From Desulfuromonas sp. DDH964 (GTDB taxonomy: Bacteria > Desulfobacterota > Desulfuromonadia > Desulfuromonadales > DDH964), in the NCBI RefSeq assembly GCF_001611275.1, contig NZ_CP015080.1:558001-622000 (forward strand): a DNA stretch of 64,000 nt. The letters run 5' to 3'. The notes below the pieces were generated by a model that did no database searches, was not told the origin of the DNA, and was given only the letters and a program-made list of their open reading frames with translations. Each line of letters opens with the position of its first letter. The stretch's first letter is position 1. A program made the translations under genes and the position numbers. Shown here piece after piece: positions 8,781 through 20,836 of the stretch.

Positions 8781-9707
8781 ATGCAGCTCGATCTCTTCTG
8801 CGACAACCGCCGGACCATCCGTCTCAACGAAGCGGGCGATCTGCTGCACGCCCTGCGCCTGGAGGAAGCCCTCGCTATCTATGGGGAACTGCTGGCAGAT
8901 GCGCCGGAGGACATCGAAATTCTCACATTGCAGGGCCTGGTTGCGGGGTGGCGTGAGAGGCTTTTGCGCTTTTATGCTGAACCTGCCGGGAGCGAAAGGC
9001 TCCACCAGCTTTGGCAGGAGCTGACGCCGCAAACGCCTGCAGCGATCGCCGCCGGCCTGCGTGAGCTGCTGGTCACTGACCTGTCGAAGCTCCCATCCCC
9101 CGAGTTGATCTACATCCCCCCGCGATTCCATATCGGCACCCTGTTGCTGGCCGTCGGCAGGTTCGCTGAAGCCGAGTGCTGGCTCGCCCGCGCCCTGGAA
9201 GTCGGAATCGGCGAGCGGAGGCGCTTTCTGGCTTGGCGCGGTGATGCCATGACCAAACTGGGCGATCCGGACCGGGCCATGAGCGTCTTCCTCGCCGCCT
9301 TTCTCGAAGGTCCGCATGAAGTGGATCTGTCGATGCTGCAAAACCCGCAGATGCACGACCTGCTCCTGTCGCTGGAAAGCGAGGACCACGACATCGGAGC
9401 GGCGGATCTGCCGGCCTGGCTGCCGGTCTGGGGCTGGTTGCAGGGAGTCTTCGGTCTGCCGCTGAAGGAGCCGGCGGCCGACCGCGCCGCTTTCGTCGAT
9501 GCCCTGGAAGCGGCGCACTCCTTCCGGAGCCTGCCGGCGGCGCGGCTCTGGTTCGAGGATTTGCGCTATGCCGAGTACCTGCGCACCACTTTTCGCGACG
9601 ACCGGGAGCTGGTGCGGGTGCGGCGGCGAATGCGGCAGTTGAACGGATTCATGTTCGAGCGGTACATGGAGAGGATGCGGGGCGCTGGTCGATCTGCTGT
9701 GCCGTGA
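8781..9707 (+). CDS. TPR-like hypothetical protein
   Basis: A 308-residue soluble protein. Residues 15-50 (L-H-A-L-R-L-E-E-A-L-A-I-Y-G-E-L-L) and 110-175 (V-G-R-F-A-E-A-E-C-W-L-A-R-A-L, then L-G-D-P-D-R-A-M-S-V-F-L-A-A-F) have TPR-type helix pairs. The C-terminal third is rich in R and ends with basic helices (R-V-R-R-R-M-R-Q-L). It lies 18 bases after SEC-C copy 2 and is the last gene of the presumed operon. TPR repeats suggest a scaffold role; the partner is unknown. Confidence 0.7.
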   Translation: MQLDLFCDNRRTIRLNEAGDLLHALRLEEALAIYGELLADAPEDIEILTLQGLVAGWRERLLRFYAEPAGSERLHQLWQELTPQTPAAIAAGLRELLVTDLSKLPSPELIYIPPRFHIGTLLLAVGRFAEAECWLARALEVGIGERRRFLAWRGDAMTKLGDPDRAMSVFLAAFLEGPHEVDLSMLQNPQMHDLLLSLESEDHDIGAADLPAWLPVWGWLQGVFGLPLKEPAADRAAFVDALEAAHSFRSLPAARLWFEDLRYAEYLRTTFRDDRELVRVRRRMRQLNGFMFERYMERMRGAGRSAVP

Positions 9708-9871
9708 AGATCCTGTTTCCATGTGCCAGGCCATGAAAGAAGGTCTGCTCAGGACGATCCCTGTTAAGGATTGCCATCCGGCAGCATCGGCCGGAGCGTA
9801 GGCAGGTCGGGCCACATCAAGTCCTTGTCTTCTGCGGTTGAGGGGCTGTTCGCCGGACCGGCAAAAGTGAG

Positions 9872-9900
9872 TTGACAAGCCCCGGCAAAACGGGTAGAAA
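9872..9900 (+). promoter_or_regulatory. Sigma-70-type promoter for tRNA-Ser(GGA)
   Basis: TTGACA (9872-9877), a 17-base spacer and TAGAAA (9895-9900) lie upstream of the tRNA. The rest of 9708-9870 shows no gene. Confidence 0.65.
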
Positions 9901-9967
9901 TGCCGCTTTCGGGCACCCAGAAAAATCTTTACACGTCCCCACCCCTGATGTATCCTACCCAACCTGC

Positions 9968-10055
<88 letters not shown>

Positions 10056-10093
10056 GTTTTACATTTCCCCCAACGGTATTGATTGCCGACAGA

Positions 10094-10202
10094 AGTGACA
10101 GCCGGGTCCCGCGCAACGGACGGTCGTGAACCCCGTCAGGCCCGGAAGGGAGCAGCGGTAATGGCCTCAGCCGTGTGCCGCGGGGGTGCCTGGCTGTCAC
10201 TT
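10094..10202 (+). ncRNA. ffs: Signal recognition particle RNA (4.5S)
   Basis: The conserved SRP domain-IV core is present: G-T-C-A-G-G-C-C-C-G-G-A-A at about 10135-10147, then G-G-G-A-G-C-A-G-C. The ends close perfectly, with 10094-10104 pairing to 10192-10202. Size (~109 nt) and position just upstream of dnaX match the common bacterial ffs-dnaX-ybaB-recR order. Confidence 0.93.
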
Positions 10203-10263
10203 GTGCCGGCAATTTTTATTTGCCTTCCGATCTTCCCCATTGCCTACCACGGAGACTCCTTGC

Positions 10264-11958
10264 ATGTCGTACCTGGTACTGGCCCGCAAGTGGCGCCCGC
10301 AGACCTTCGATGACCTGATCGGCCAGGAACACGTCAGCCAGACCCTTGGCAACGCCATCCGCAGCGGCCGGGTCCACCACGCCTTCCTCTTCACCGGTGC
10401 CCGCGGCGTCGGCAAGACCTCTGCCGCCCGCATCCTCGCCAAGGCGCTGAACTGCGAGGAGGGGCTCTCCGCCACCCCCTGCAACGTCTGCCCGAGCTGC
10501 CAGGAGATCATCGCCGGCCAGGGGATCGACGTCTTTGAAATCGACGGCGCCTCCAATACCGGGGTCGACGACGTGCGGGAGCTACGTGACAATATCCGCT
10601 ATCTCCCATCGCGGTCGCGCTTCAAGATTTTTATCATCGATGAAGTCCATATGCTCTCCATTAACGCCTTCAACGCCCTGCTGAAGACCCTGGAGGAGCC
10701 CCCCGCCCACGCCAAATTCATTTTCGCCACCACCGAGCCGCACAAGATTCCGGTCACCATTCTCTCCCGCTGCCAGCGCTTCGATTTCCGCAAGATCCCG
10801 CTGCCGCAGGTCGCCTCCCGGCTGCGGGAAATCGTCGCCGCCGAGCAGATCGAAATCTCCGACCGCGCCCTGGCGCTCGTAGCCCGCCGCGGCGAGGGGA
10901 GCATGCGCGATGCGCTCTCGACCCTTGATCAGGTGATCGCCTTCTGCGGCGAACAGGTGGCCGACGACGATGTGCAGGGGTTGCTCGGCATGGTGGACCG
11001 CCGGCTGCTTTTCGATGCGGCCGAAGGGGCGTTGCGCCGCGACAGCCGCCAGGTCCTCGAAGCGGTGCGCCGGGTCGACAACCAGGGGTACTCCTTCCGC
11101 CAGTTCTGCCAGGAACTGGTCGAACTCTACCGCGCGCTGGTCCTGGTCAAGGTGGTCGAGGAACCGGGTGAATTACTTGATGCCACGGGGGACGAGCTCC
11201 ATGAACTCCGCGAGTTGGCCCAGCTCGGCAGCCTCGAAGATCATCAGCGGGCCTTGACCCTGCTGCTGCGGACCGAGGTGGAGCTTCCCGCCTCCGGCTT
11301 CCCGCGCCTGGTCCTGGAGATGGCCCTGGTCCGTCTCGCCAATCTGACCCCGGCCCGCGATGTCGCCACCCTGGTGCGCAAGCTCGAGGAGCTGGAACGA
11401 CGGCTGGCAACGGGGGGACTCCCGGCGGCCAAGCCGGCCCCGGTAACCACCGCCGTCCCTTCCGTTTCTCCGCCAGCCCGGGAAGACGGGGCCGGGGAGG
11501 GGCTTCCCGGAAAAAAGGCCCCGGCCCCGACCGCTCCCCCCCGCGGGGATAGGAGCTGGCCGGGGCTGGTCGAGTTCGTCAAGGCGCGGCGCCGGCCGGT
11601 GATTGCAGCGATCCTGGAACAGGCCAGTCTCCTCACCCTCGAGCTGCCGCTGGTGCAGATTGGCCTGCCCAAGGGCTCTTTTTCCCTGACCCAGCTCGAA
11701 GATCGCGACTATTTCGACGCCCTGACCGAGCTGGCGGCGGAGTATTTCGGCAGCGAAGTACGGCTCAAGGTGGCGACGGTTGACGCTGCCAGTGGCCAGG
11801 CCCCGCCTTCGCTCGCCGCCGAGCGTCAGGCCCGGGAATCGGACCGCAAGCGGCGCTTGCGCGAGGATGCTCTGGCCCATCCGCTGGTCAAGGCCGCCGA
11901 GGAGATCTTCGGCGCCCAGGTGGAGGAGGTCCGGCCCATCGACAAGGGTTTTGTCTGA
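10264..11958 (+). CDS. dnaX: DNA polymerase III subunits gamma/tau
   Basis: A 564-residue clamp-loader ATPase. Walker A is G-A-R-G-V-G-K-T-S near residue 45. A zinc module with four Cys (C-N-V-C-P-S-C) follows, then a D-E-V-H Walker B, the S-R-C-Q arginine-finger segment near residue 168, and the domain III helices to ~380. A Pro/Ala-rich linker leads to a tau-specific C-terminal domain. ATG 10264 starts the typical M-S-Y-L-V-L-A-R-K-W-R-P; an upstream in-frame extension runs through SRP RNA and is not used. A frameshift signal at 11511 would yield a shorter gamma of about 429 residues. Confidence 0.97.
   Translation: MSYLVLARKWRPQTFDDLIGQEHVSQTLGNAIRSGRVHHAFLFTGARGVGKTSAARILAKALNCEEGLSATPCNVCPSCQEIIAGQGIDVFEIDGASNTGVDDVRELRDNIRYLPSRSRFKIFIIDEVHMLSINAFNALLKTLEEPPAHAKFIFATTEPHKIPVTILSRCQRFDFRKIPLPQVASRLREIVAAEQIEISDRALALVARRGEGSMRDALSTLDQVIAFCGEQVADDDVQGLLGMVDRRLLFDAAEGALRRDSRQVLEAVRRVDNQGYSFRQFCQELVELYRALVLVKVVEEPGELLDATGDELHELRELAQLGSLEDHQRALTLLLRTEVELPASGFPRLVLEMALVRLANLTPARDVATLVRKLEELERRLATGGLPAAKPAPVTTAVPSVSPPAREDGAGEGLPGKKAPAPTAPPRGDRSWPGLVEFVKARRRPVIAAILEQASLLTLELPLVQIGLPKGSFSLTQLEDRDYFDALTELAAEYFGSEVRLKVATVDAASGQAPPSLAAERQARESDRKRRLREDALAHPLVKAAEEIFGAQVEEVRPIDKGFV
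11493..11566 (+). promoter_or_regulatory. dnaX: Programmed -1 frameshift signal in dnaX
   Basis: The slippery heptamer A-AAA-AAG lies at 11511-11517 exactly in the X-XXY-YYZ register of the dnaX frame (codons GGA AAA AAG). A purine-rich Shine-Dalgarno-like run GGGGAGGGG sits at about 11493-11501, ~9 bases upstream. In the -1 frame a TAG is reached at 11550 after 11 codons. Downstream, GCCCCGGCC (11518-11526) can pair with 11558-11566, and an inner CCCCGCGGGG hairpin sits near 11539-11548. All three elements match the E. coli dnaX arrangement. Confidence 0.8.
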
Positions 11959-12081
11959 AGCGCGGCGGCATCCCGCCGTCGCCGCCAGTTCCGGTGCCTG
12001 CCCGTTGCGGCAAGGTGCCAGGTCTGATCCTTAGCGGGCGCCGTGCCGGCGCCATTCCACACTACTCGGGAGGTTGTACCA

Positions 12082-12396
12082 ATGTCCAAAGGTCTCGGCA
12101 ACATTATGAAGCAGGCCCAGATGATGCAGCAGAAGATGGCCCGGATGCAGGAAGAACTTGGCGCGCGCGAGGTCGAAGCGAGTGCCGGCGGCGGCATGGT
12201 GACCGCAGTCGTCAACGGCAAGCAGCAGCTGCTGTCGCTGCACATCGAGAAGAGCGTGGTCGATCCGGACGATGTGGAGATGCTCCAGGACTTGGTGGTC
12301 GCCGCCGTCAACGAGGCGATCAAGCAGAGCCAGGAGATGATGCAGCAGGAGATGGGCAAAATCACCGGTGGCATGAATATCCCCGGGCTCTTCTAG
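12082..12396 (+). CDS. ybaB: YbaB/EbfC-family nucleoid-associated protein
   Basis: A 104-residue DNA-binding protein of normal family length. The Met/Gln-rich N-terminal helix (M-K-Q-A-Q-M-M-Q-Q-K-M) is followed by the conserved A-G-G-G-M-V-T-A-V-V-N-G strand region at about residues 38-49, and a C-terminal helix. ATG 12082 is chosen because GGGAGG lies about 8 bases upstream. The dnaX-ybaB-recR order is conserved in bacteria and links it to chromosome maintenance. Confidence 0.95.
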   Translation: MSKGLGNIMKQAQMMQQKMARMQEELGAREVEASAGGGMVTAVVNGKQQLLSLHIEKSVVDPDDVEMLQDLVVAAVNEAIKQSQEMMQQEMGKITGGMNIPGLF

Positions 12397-12487
12397 GCGG
12401 GGGATGGCCGGGGCGATCGGTGTATACAATAAAACCTTGATTCGCTCTTTGAAACTGTGGTATTGCTTTTTTGTGGTCTGACCAATT

Positions 12488-12515
12488 TTGGCGCTTTTTT
12501 TAGGAACAGTATAAG
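12488..12515 (+). promoter_or_regulatory. Candidate promoter for recR
   Basis: In the AT-rich gap of 191 bases between ybaB and recR, TTGGCG (12488-12493) and TATAAG (12510-12515) are 16 bases apart. Other TTG/TAT pairs exist in the same stretch, so the exact promoter is uncertain. Confidence 0.4.
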
Positions 12516-12587
12516 ATTCCTGCGACTTATTTGATGCCCTTAAAATAATAGAACGACTTTTTAAAAAATGGATTTTTCCTTGTCATC

Positions 12588-13187
12588 ATGCTAGACTCCA
12601 TCCCGTCTTTTGCCCGTCTGGTGGCGGAGCTTGCCAAATTCCCGGGGGTCGGCCAGAAGACGGCGAGCCGCCTTGCCTTCTTCCTGCTGCGCCAGCCGCA
12701 GACGGAGGCGGAAGCGTTGGCGGCAGCTATCTGTGACCTCAAGGCAAAAATTCGTTTCTGCTCGGTCTGCAACCATATCACCGAGACCGACCCGTGCTCT
12801 CTGTGCACTGACCCGGGCCGGGATGAGCGCCTGTTGTGCGTGGTCGAGGAGCCGCAGGATCTGATCGCCATTGAGCGCAGCCGCTCCTTTCGCGGCCGCT
12901 ATCATGTCCTGCATGGGGCGCTGTCGCCCCTCGATGGTGTCGGGCCGGAGGAGCTGCGCATCGCCGGTCTGCTGGAACGGATCGGTCGGGGTGGGGTCGA
13001 GGAGTTGCTGGTTGCCACCAACTTCAGTGTCGAAGGGGAGGCAACGGCGCTCTATCTCGCCCGGCTGGTGCGGCCGCTCGGAGTCCGGGTGACGCGTCTC
13101 GCCTATGGCATCCCCATGGGGAGCGATCTTGAATATGTCGACGAAGCGACGGTGCACAGGGCCGTCGAAGGGCGCCGGGATCTATAG
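12588..13187 (+). CDS. recR: Recombination mediator RecR
   Basis: A 199-residue protein of the usual length, acting with RecF/RecO to load RecA at gaps. An N-terminal helix-hairpin-helix (F-P-G-V-G-Q-K-T-A-S-R-L, residues 20-31) is followed by a four-Cys zinc finger (C-x2-C and C-x2-C, about residues 58-73) and a Toprim domain beginning L-C-V-V-E-E-P-Q-D near residue 83. Confidence 0.97.
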   Translation: MLDSIPSFARLVAELAKFPGVGQKTASRLAFFLLRQPQTEAEALAAAICDLKAKIRFCSVCNHITETDPCSLCTDPGRDERLLCVVEEPQDLIAIERSRSFRGRYHVLHGALSPLDGVGPEELRIAGLLERIGRGGVEELLVATNFSVEGEATALYLARLVRPLGVRVTRLAYGIPMGSDLEYVDEATVHRAVEGRRDL

Positions 13188-13267
13188 CCGCGGTTGGCAG
13201 CAGCCGTCGCCCGGATACCGTATTGATAACGGAACCAGCAGCAATGCCACGTTAAAAGGAGGAGTTC

Positions 13268-16852
<3,585 letters not shown>

Positions 16853-16872
16853 GCTCTTGCGGTGACAGCTGG

Positions 16873-16909
16873 AGAGCTCCCGGCGGTGACGTCGGGAGCT
16901 CTACTTTTT
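16873..16909 (+). terminator. Intrinsic terminator after pyruvate:ferredoxin oxidoreductase
   Basis: A 10-bp stem (AGAGCTCCCG, 16873-16882, with CGGGAGCTCT, 16893-16902) is followed by A-C-TTTTT, 20 bases after the stop codon. Confidence 0.8.
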
Positions 16910-16946
16910 GGTGCGCTCGGCATGCCCGGCAACCGGGCCAAATGCC

Positions 16947-16975
16947 TTGATAATTGGCAGGAACGATGCTATAAC
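16947..16975 (+). promoter_or_regulatory. Sigma-70-type promoter for mglBA
   Basis: TTGATA (16947-16952), a 17-base spacer and TATAAC (16970-16975) lie 37 bases before the mglB start, downstream of the preceding terminator. Confidence 0.7.
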
Positions 16976-17011
16976 GGCACGGGTGTGCAATTCCTTCCAA
17001 GGAGCGACGGT

Positions 17012-17512
17012 ATGTTCGGTCCCCAGTCCTCATCCTTCGTCATGTATGACGAAGAGTTCAAGCGCATCAACGTTGTCATCGAGAAGTTGCTGCGCGAGGC
17101 TAACGCCAAGGTCATCTTCCTGGTCGACAAGAACGGCCAGCTGATCGCGGCGACCGGCGAAACCGAGCATCTCGACACGACCAGCCTCGCTTCGCTGACC
17201 GCGGGGAATATTGCCGCTACCGGTGGTCTCGCCAAGTTGCTCGGCGAAAAAGAATTTTCCATCCTCTTCCATGAAGGGGAGAAGGACAACCTGCATATCT
17301 CCATCGTTGCCAGCCGGGTGATCCTGGTCGTCATCTTCGACCAGCGTTCCTCCCTCGGGCTGGTGCGGCTGCGGGTCAAGAAAGCGAGCGACGAACTCGC
17401 CACGATCTTTGAGGATCTGGCGAAAAAGACCGCCGAGGAGGCCAAAGGCGGACATGCCCAGAGCCCCTTCGCTGAAATCACCGACGACGATATCGATAAT
17501 CTTTTCAAGTGA
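17012..17512 (+). CDS. mglB: MglB-like roadblock/LC7 protein
   Basis: A 166-residue roadblock/LC7-fold protein, by family the GTPase-activating partner of MglA. Residues ~15-130 contain the roadblock pattern (V-I-F-L-V-D-K-N-G-Q-L-I-A near 37, then A-G-N-I-A-A-T-G-G-L-A-K-L-L-G near 70). An acidic tail ends D-D-D-I-D-N-L-F-K. ATG 17012 is used because AAGGAG ends 7 bases upstream. The mglA gene follows after 14 bases. In Myxococcus the pair sets cell polarity; the role here is inferred. Confidence 0.88.
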   Translation: MFGPQSSSFVMYDEEFKRINVVIEKLLREANAKVIFLVDKNGQLIAATGETEHLDTTSLASLTAGNIAATGGLAKLLGEKEFSILFHEGEKDNLHISIVASRVILVVIFDQRSSLGLVRLRVKKASDELATIFEDLAKKTAEEAKGGHAQSPFAEITDDDIDNLFK

Positions 17513-17526
17513 TGGGGTAGGCGTTC

Positions 17527-18117
17527 ATGTCTTTTATCAACTACGCCTCGCGCGAGATCAACTGCAAGATCGTCTATTACGGGCCGGGCCTCTGCGGCAA
17601 GACCACCAACCTGCAGTTCGTCTACCAGAAGACCTCTCCGGAAGCCAAGGGGAAGATGATCTCCCTCGCCACCGAAACCGAGCGGACCCTCTTCTTCGAC
17701 TTCCTTCCCCTTGCCCTTGGCGAGATTCGCGGTTTCAAGACCCGCTTTCACCTCTACACCGTTCCCGGCCAGGTCTTCTACGACGCCTCGCGCAAGCTGA
17801 TCCTCAAGGGGGTGGACGGGGTCGTTTTCGTCGCCGATTCCCAGGAGGAGCGGCTTGACGCCAACATCGAGAGCCTCGAAAACCTCAAGGTCAACCTGGA
17901 GGAGCAGGGCTACCAGCTCGAGAAGCTCCCCTTCGTCATGCAGTACAACAAGCGCGACCTCCCCAACGTCACCCCGGTTGAAGAGCTGCGCGCCCTGCTC
18001 AACCCGGACGGCGTTCCCGAATTCGAAGCCTGTGCCACCACCGGCGAGGGGGTCTTCGAAACCCTTAAGGCCGTGGCCAAGCTGATCCTCGTCGATCTGA
18101 AGAAGGGTGGCAGCTGA
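17527..18117 (+). CDS. mglA: MglA-like Ras-family GTPase
   Basis: A 196-residue bacterial small GTPase of normal MglA size. The P-loop G-P-G-L-C-G-K-T-T is near residue 19, the switch II region reads T-V-P-G-Q-V-F-Y near residue 78 (P where Ras has A, typical of MglA), and the base-recognition motif N-K-R-D is near residue 141. It is coupled to mglB upstream. MglA-GTP usually marks a cell pole and controls motility or pili. Confidence 0.93.
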   Translation: MSFINYASREINCKIVYYGPGLCGKTTNLQFVYQKTSPEAKGKMISLATETERTLFFDFLPLALGEIRGFKTRFHLYTVPGQVFYDASRKLILKGVDGVVFVADSQEERLDANIESLENLKVNLEEQGYQLEKLPFVMQYNKRDLPNVTPVEELRALLNPDGVPEFEACATTGEGVFETLKAVAKLILVDLKKGGS

Positions 18118-18124
18118 AAAGTTC

Positions 18125-18153
18125 TTGACAGCCCCCGGGCAATCCCTTATATT
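18125..18153 (+). promoter_or_regulatory. Consensus promoter for tRNA-Asn
   Basis: TTGACA (18125-18130), a spacer of exactly 17 bases and TATATT (18148-18153), 18 bases before the tRNA start. Confidence 0.8.
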
Positions 18154-18171
18154 CCGTCCCTGTCATATCAT

Positions 18172-18247
<76 letters not shown>

Positions 18248-18255
18248 GTTATCCC

Positions 18256-18296
18256 CAAAAGTGGGCACTCCTTCGCGGACGCCCACTTTTGCTTTA
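18256..18296 (+). terminator. Terminator after tRNA-Asn
   Basis: CAAAAGTGGGC (18256-18266) pairs perfectly with GCCCACTTTTG (18281-18291), 9 bases after the tRNA, followed by C-TTT-A. Confidence 0.75.
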
Positions 18297-18871
18297 TGAA
18301 CCATCCCTGTCAGTGCCGCAGAGCTCCCCCTGATCCGCAATTCCTGCCCCTCTCCTGATTCCCTCTATCCGCCGCCTCACGGCAACCAGCAGAATCAAGA
18401 ATGTCCTGCCGCTGTGCCTGATGTCGGTGGGCGCCGGCTCCTTTCGACCTAACGGCTTCAGCACCGCGTCGATACCCGTTGCGTTGCAGCTCTGGCCGTC
18501 GTTCAGGGCCATCCGGCTTTTGATCAGTCCGATATTGGCATCGCGTTTTGCCAAATGTTTTTCCGGCTATTCCCATACGGGCCAAATTCAGTTATCCTCG
18601 GCCCGAGCATTTTTACTTCGTGTTTATTCGTTCCCCGGTAAATTTGCACAGGAAAAATTACCGACTTTTCACGGCAGTCACGGGCTGCGACAAGGCAAAG
18701 CCGTGGGAACACCGGGCTGGCTGCCGGCCGTTCCTGGCTGATTCGGGAGCGCCACTAGCTGTTTGACGGATAAGCTTGGCCCTGGTGGGGTGGACCCACA
18801 TCGGCTCCTGTCTGGTCGCTCGGCGGGTTTCAGCCGGAATTGCCCTGCAGCCGGGACCATCCGGAGACAAA
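18297..18871. other. kup: 575-bp leader region upstream of kup, no gene seen
   Basis: No convincing ORF is present; the minus-strand frame at 18294-18554 has no recognisable domain. Between about 18665 and 18735 the sequence is rich in complementary segments (CACGG with CCGTG, GGCAG with CTGCC) and carries G-G-C-A-A-A-G-C-C followed by G-C-T-G-C-C-G, loosely like the c-di-GMP-I riboswitch order. The match is incomplete, so only a possible structured leader is claimed. Confidence 0.35.
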
Positions 18872-20776
18872 ATGAGAACCGAGGAATCGGATCCGCAGCG
18901 CCCCGATCAACCAAAAGGCCGCTACTTGCTGACCCTCGCCCTGACGGCCACCGGTGTCGTCTACGGTGACATCGGCACGAGCCCCCTTTACGCGATCCGG
19001 GAGTGCTTCGGGGAGCACAACCTGCTGCAGGTGACCCCCGCCAATATCCTGGGCGTCCTCTCCCTGATTTTCTGGTCGCTGGTCCTGGTGATCTCCCTCA
19101 AATACCTGGTCTTCATCCTCCGGGCCGACAACCACGGGGAAGGCGGCATCCTGGCCCTGACTGCCCTGGTGGCGCCGCTGCAGGCGCAGGCCAAAGGGGG
19201 GCGTTTGCTCCTGATCCTGCTCGGGCTGTTCGGGGCGGCTCTCCTCTACGGGGACGGGATGATTACCCCGGCCATCTCGGTGCTGAGCGCAGTCGAGGGG
19301 CTGGGAGTCGCCACCCCGCTCTTCGATCCCTACATCATCCCGCTGACGGTCGCCATCCTGGTCGGGCTCTTCTGGTTCCAGCACAAGGGGACGGCCGGCG
19401 TCGGGGCCATTTTCGGGCCGATCACCCTGGTCTGGTTCGTCGTCCTCTCCGCTCTCGGCATCCACCAGATTTTGCGGCAGCCGGGGGTGATCAAAGCCGT
19501 CAACCCCTGGTACGGGCTCGAATTTTTCCTGCAGAACGGCGGGCTCGGCTTCCTGGTCCTGGGGTCGGTCTTCCTGGTGGTGACCGGCGGCGAGGCGCTC
19601 TATGCCGACATGGGCCACTTCGGCACCCGCCCCATTCGGCTGGCCTGGTTCGCGGTGGCCCTGCCGGCGCTGCTCCTCAACTATTTCGGCCAGGGCGCCC
19701 TGCTGATCCGGCAGCCGGAACTGGTGATCAACCCTTTCTACCACATGGCTCCCGACTGGGCGCTCTATCCCCTGGTCGTCATGGCAACCCTGGCGACCGT
19801 GATCGCCTCGCAGGCGGTGATCTCGGGCGCTTTCTCCCTCACGCGGCAGGCGATTCAGCTGGGCTACAGCCCGCGCCTCGATATCGAGCACACCTCGGCC
19901 CGGGAGATGGGCCAGATCTACCTGCCGACGGTAAACTGGGCCCTGATGGCCGCCTGTATCTGCCTGGTCCTCGGCTTCCGCTCTTCCAGTCACCTCGCCG
20001 CAGCCTACGGGGTCGCCGTTACCACCACCATGGTGATCACCACGCTGCTGTTCTACTTCGTCGCCGTGCATCGCTGGCACTGGCCGGTGCTCCTGGCCGC
20101 CGTTCTCAGCGCCGGGTTTCTGGTCTTCGACCTCGCCTTCTTCGGCGCCAACATGCTCAAGATCGCCCATGGTGGCTGGTTCCCGATCCTGGTGGCGGCA
20201 CTCGTCTTTACCGCCATGACCACCTGGAAAAGAGGGCGGCGGCTGCTGATGCAGCGGCTTCGTGGCACCACCACGACGCTGGAATCTTTCCTGGCAAACC
20301 TGGATGCCGCCGCGCCGACCAGGGTTCCGGGTACGGCGGTTTTCATGAACGGTGACCCGGAAAGAACGCCTTCGGCGCTGCTCCACAATCTCAAGCACAA
20401 CCGAGTGCTGCACGAACGGGTGCTCATCCTCAGTGCCATCACCGAAGAAATTCCCCACGTTCCGCGCCGGGAGCGGACTTCGACGGAACGGCTCGGCGCG
20501 GGGATTTACCGGATCATTCTCCATTACGGATTCATGGAAAACCCGGATGTTCCCCGGGCACTCTCGCGTATTGCCCTCGACGGCTGGGAGTTCGATCCAG
20601 CACAGGCCACCTATTTCCTCGGCCGTGAGACCCTCATCTCCACCAGCCGGCCCGGCATGGCGCGCTGGCGGGAGCATCTCTTCATTTTCATGTCGCGTAA
20701 TGCGCGCAACTCCACCTTCTTTTTCGGGTTGCCGCCGAACCAGGTGGTGGAACTGGGGGCCCAGCTCGAAATCTAA
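18872..20776 (+). CDS. kup: Kup-family potassium transporter
   Basis: A 634-residue low-affinity K+ uptake protein (K+/H+ symporter type), normal length. The signature G-V-V-Y-G-D-I-G-T-S-P-L-Y-A is at about residues 28-41, followed by about 12 transmembrane helices up to residue ~445 and a cytoplasmic C-terminal domain. ATG 18872 with GGAG 7 bases upstream fits the usual N terminus; in-frame codons back to 18776 lack this support. A short hairpin (20783-20809) separates it from the kinase gene by only 60 bases. Confidence 0.95.
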   Translation: MRTEESDPQRPDQPKGRYLLTLALTATGVVYGDIGTSPLYAIRECFGEHNLLQVTPANILGVLSLIFWSLVLVISLKYLVFILRADNHGEGGILALTALVAPLQAQAKGGRLLLILLGLFGAALLYGDGMITPAISVLSAVEGLGVATPLFDPYIIPLTVAILVGLFWFQHKGTAGVGAIFGPITLVWFVVLSALGIHQILRQPGVIKAVNPWYGLEFFLQNGGLGFLVLGSVFLVVTGGEALYADMGHFGTRPIRLAWFAVALPALLLNYFGQGALLIRQPELVINPFYHMAPDWALYPLVVMATLATVIASQAVISGAFSLTRQAIQLGYSPRLDIEHTSAREMGQIYLPTVNWALMAACICLVLGFRSSSHLAAAYGVAVTTTMVITTLLFYFVAVHRWHWPVLLAAVLSAGFLVFDLAFFGANMLKIAHGGWFPILVAALVFTAMTTWKRGRRLLMQRLRGTTTTLESFLANLDAAAPTRVPGTAVFMNGDPERTPSALLHNLKHNRVLHERVLILSAITEEIPHVPRRERTSTERLGAGIYRIILHYGFMENPDVPRALSRIALDGWEFDPAQATYFLGRETLISTSRPGMARWREHLFIFMSRNARNSTFFFGLPPNQVVELGAQLEI

Positions 20777-20836
20777 GGGCTCGTCCCGCTGCTCAATCGC
20801 AGCGGGGACAGCTGGGGGAAGGCGAAGGGAGAGCAA

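Noticed and set aside
4201..9707. tRNA-integrated prophage or ICE
   Set aside because: No integrase, no phage or conjugation genes, and no direct-repeat att pair recognised.
18294..18554. 86-codon minus-strand ORF upstream of kup
   Set aside because: No recognisable domain and no ribosome site; starts next to the tRNA-Asn terminator.
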